14,473 nt of DNA from Bacteroidia bacterium (GTDB lineage Bacteria; Bacteroidota; Bacteroidia; Flavobacteriales; Flavobacteriaceae). Under the pieces are notes generated by a model. That model was not told the origin of the DNA, did no database searches, and saw only the letters and a list, made by a program, of their open reading frames with translations. Of the stretch, positions 12,882 through 14,473 are shown one piece after another. Each line of letters begins with the position of its first letter. The stretch's first letter is position 1. A program made the position numbers and the translations under genes. Location of the stretch: positions 1 through 14,473 of the forward strand of contig JAUIJW010000032.1 of assembly GCA_030431085.1 (NCBI GenBank), read 5' to 3'.

Positions 12882-13900
12882 AGTTTTTTGGTCGTTTCCC
12901 TTTCAATCAAGCTAGTTTTAACCACTTTAGTGGTGCTAATTCCCTGTTCTAATTGATTATTGATTTGCTTTATTAGCATTTCTGCAGCGAGTTTACCAAT
13001 ATAAGTGCCATGCTGGCTTACCGTGGTTATATTAGGGGTTACATGCTTGGGTAATTTACCATTGGTAAAACCAATAATAGACATTTCTTCAGGAATTTTA
13101 TACCTTTTTTTCTTTACAATTTCTAATGATTTAATTGTGGAGTCTTCTTCTAAACAAAGTAATCCGTCAATATCTTTATCACCAAGTAAGATTTTAATAT
13201 TGGCATCGAAATCATCTTTTTTACCAATTTTAACGATTAGATTGGGATCAATTTTAATCCCAAACTCTGTTAGTGCTTTTTTATAACCTTCAATACGAAG
13301 CTTACCCACAGATAGGTTAGAAATGGGAGAGATTAGCGCGACTTTTTTACAACCGGTGAGTAGCATATGTTTAGTAGCATTATAGGCACCTTCAAGATCA
13401 TTTACAATAACTTTATTGCATTCAACCATTTCGGTTACTCTATCAAATAAAATTACTGGTAACCCTTCGTTAATCGCATTTGAAATGTGTCCGTAATTAT
13501 TTTTTACCTGAGTTTCTTCAGATAAAGAAATGATAAAGCCATCTAAAGTTCCATTTTTTAACAGCTCCATGGTGTTTACCTCTTTTTCATAAGATTCATT
13601 AGAGATACAAGAAATAATGTTAAAACCATTTTTGCTGGCAACTTCTTCAATACCGGCAAATGCTCTAGTAAAAAAATAATTTAGAATATTAGGTACAATT
13701 ACTCCAATAGTTTTGGTTTTTTTATTAAGTAAACTTAAGGCAACATTATTAGGTTTATAGTGATAATCCTTGGCGTATTGTTGAATTTTTTCTTTGGTGC
13801 TTGTACTAATTTCATGGCTGTCATTAAGAGCTTTAGACACGGTGGCAATAGATACATTAAACTCTGATGCTATATGTTTTAAAGTGATTCTTTTTTTCAT
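12875..13900 (-). CDS. LacI/GalR-family transcriptional regulator, probable xylose-operon regulator
   Basis: A 341-aa regulator. The N-terminal helix-turn-helix TLKHIASEFNVSIATVSKALND (key part IASEFNVSIATVSKAL, residues 10-25) and hinge YHYKPNNVALSLL (46-58) are typical. The usual hinge Arg of ARSL is Leu here (ALSL), as in many Bacteroidota members. From about 64 (TIGVIVPNILNYFFTRAFAGIE) the periplasmic-binding-protein-like sensor domain follows, with ILFDRV (150-155), VIVNDLEGAYNAT (164-176), RIEGYKKAL (202-210) and MSIIGFTNG (273-281), ending SLIERETTKKLY. It should bind a sugar or sugar phosphate and release or bind DNA. Its tail-to-tail position with the xylose operon makes that operon the likely target (a XylR-like role); this is inferred from context. 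The divergent neighbour is dinB. Confidence 0.9.
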   Translation of the reverse strand: MKKRITLKHIASEFNVSIATVSKALNDSHEISTSTKEKIQQYAKDYHYKPNNVALSLLNKKTKTIGVIVPNILNYFFTRAFAGIEEVASKNGFNIISCISNESYEKEVNTMELLKNGTLDGFIISLSEETQVKNNYGHISNAINEGLPVILFDRVTEMVECNKVIVNDLEGAYNATKHMLLTGCKKVALISPISNLSVGKLRIEGYKKALTEFGIKIDPNLIVKIGKKDDFDANIKILLGDKDIDGLLCLEEDSTIKSLEIVKKKRYKIPEEMSIIGFTNGKLPKHVTPNITTVSQHGTYIGKLAAEMLIKQINNQLEQGISTTKVVKTSLIERETTKKLY

Positions 13901-13933
13901 GAATTGATGGGTATTTGGATAGGAGGCAATTTA

Positions 13934-13951
13934 CAAATTTTATAATATTTG
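13934..13951. repeat. Near-palindrome in the lacI-dinB intergenic region
   Basis: CAAATTTTA (13934-13942) directly followed by TAATATTTG (13943-13951): an 18-bp AT-rich inverted repeat with one mismatched pair, in the 82-nt gap between the two divergent genes. Both outer ends resemble the TTTG end of a Bacteroidota -7 element, one per direction (TA-N3-TTTG, one base longer than consensus), so it may simply be overlapping divergent promoters. It could equally be a site for the regulator's autocontrol. Confidence 0.35.
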
Positions 13952-13982
13952 CATAACTTTAAACTGGAGATAGCAAATCTTT

Positions 13983-14473
13983 ATGGCAGAATTTAAACAC
14001 CGAAAAATTATTCATATTGATATGGATGCATTTTATGCCTCTGTTGAACAATTAGATAACCCTGAGTTGATTGGGAAGCCAGTGGCAGTTGGTGGTTTTG
14101 AGCAAAGAGGGGTGGTCTCGGCGGCAAGTTACGAGGCACGACAATTTGGAGTTAAGTCTGCCATGAGTGGTATGTATGCTAGGCAATTGTGTAAAGATCT
14201 TGTTTTTGTGCCACCAAGATTTAATCGATATAAAGAAATTTCAAGGAAAATTAGAGCAATTTTTTACGACTATACAGATTTGGTAGAGCCCTTATCATTA
14301 GATGAAGCCTATTTGGATGTGACTTGTAATAAAAAGAAACAGTTGTCAGCAACCATATTAGCGAAAGAAATTAGGCAAAGAATTTATGATGAATTAAAGT
14401 TAAGGGCCTCTGCAGGCATTTCAATTAATAAGTTTGTGGCCAAAATTGCTTCTGATATTCACAAGCCTAACGG
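13983..14473 (+). CDS. dinB: DNA polymerase IV (Y family), 5' part, cut by the window edge
   Basis: The first 163 codons of a translesion DNA polymerase, open to the window end. From the ATG at 13983 the protein reads MAEFKHRKIIHIDMDAFYASVEQ, with the catalytic Asp13 and the steric-gate aromatic at 17-18. GVVSAASYEARQFGVKSAM (43-61) holds the Tyr/Arg that contact the incoming nucleotide. LVEPLSLDEAYLDV (100-113) has catalytic Asp107-Glu108. ASAGISINKFVAKIASDIHKPN at the end is the start of the thumb-proximal SxNKxxAKxAS motif. The finger, thumb and little-finger parts and the C-terminal clamp-binding peptide lie outside. Error-prone bypass synthesis on damaged templates is the family role. 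It is divergent from the LacI-type regulator gene. I see no SOS box in the short gap, and no function in xylose use is implied. Confidence 0.95.
   Translation, partial: MAEFKHRKIIHIDMDAFYASVEQLDNPELIGKPVAVGGFEQRGVVSAASYEARQFGVKSAMSGMYARQLCKDLVFVPPRFNRYKEISRKIRAIFYDYTDLVEPLSLDEAYLDVTCNKKKQLSATILAKEIRQRIYDELKLRASAGISINKFVAKIASDIHKPN

Noticed and set aside
13242..13263. TTGGGAT/ATCCCAA inverted repeat with an 8-nt loop
   Set aside because: Lies within the coding sequence of the LacI-type regulator, no U-tract; most likely a coding coincidence.
13921..13926. Perfect Shine-Dalgarno-like AGGAGG on the plus strand
   Set aside because: It is 57 nt upstream of the dinB ATG with no start codon opening a useful frame near it; Bacteroidota rarely depend on such sites.

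Overview
This window comes from a low-GC member of the phylum Bacteroidota, most likely family Flavobacteriaceae. The evidence is AT-rich DNA, promoter-like TAnnTTTG (-7) elements, almost no Shine-Dalgarno sequences, a Bacteroidota-type xylose operon, the rlmD/DUF6452/DUF6048-type cluster and a GldL-like helix pair. Genus cannot be read from the sequence alone. The content is chromosomal housekeeping and sugar catabolism. I see no transposase, integrase, phage gene, CRISPR array, tRNA or rRNA.

Left part (1-2543, minus strand): the 5' end of pyrG (CTP synthase, cut by the window edge) with a good promoter; a 59-aa lipoprotein gene with an intrinsic terminator; then a two-gene unit encoding an eIF1/SUI1-type factor followed by a uridine-phosphorylase-like nucleoside phosphorylase.

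Middle (2627-6965, minus strand): a tightly packed putative operon read in the order rlmD (23S rRNA m5U methyltransferase), a DUF6452-like lipoprotein, a DUF6048-like outer-membrane-type protein (35-nt overlap), a 2-oxoglutarate/Fe(II) oxygenase, a 55-aa two-helix GldL-like membrane protein, and a small class I SAM methyltransferase. A perfect inverted repeat with 10-bp arms lies over the start codon of the last gene.

Right part (6966-13900): a 480-nt leader, with a GC-rich inverted repeat and other repeats, precedes a plus-strand D-xylose operon. Its genes are xylB (xylulokinase), xylA (xylose isomerase), an SGLT-type Na+/sugar symporter and a Gfo/Idh/MocA oxidoreductase. Imported xylose would be isomerised to xylulose and phosphorylated to xylulose 5-phosphate for the pentose phosphate pathway. 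The oxidoreductase is an unassigned side activity. A LacI-family regulator is encoded convergently and overlaps the operon's last codons by 7 nt; it is the obvious candidate repressor. Divergent from it, the window ends in the 5' part of dinB (DNA polymerase IV).

I found no convincing wholly new system. The most interesting points are the free-standing GldL-like mini-protein missed by length cut-offs, the uncharacterised envelope pair tied to rlmD, the repeat over the methyltransferase start, and the structured xyl leader.
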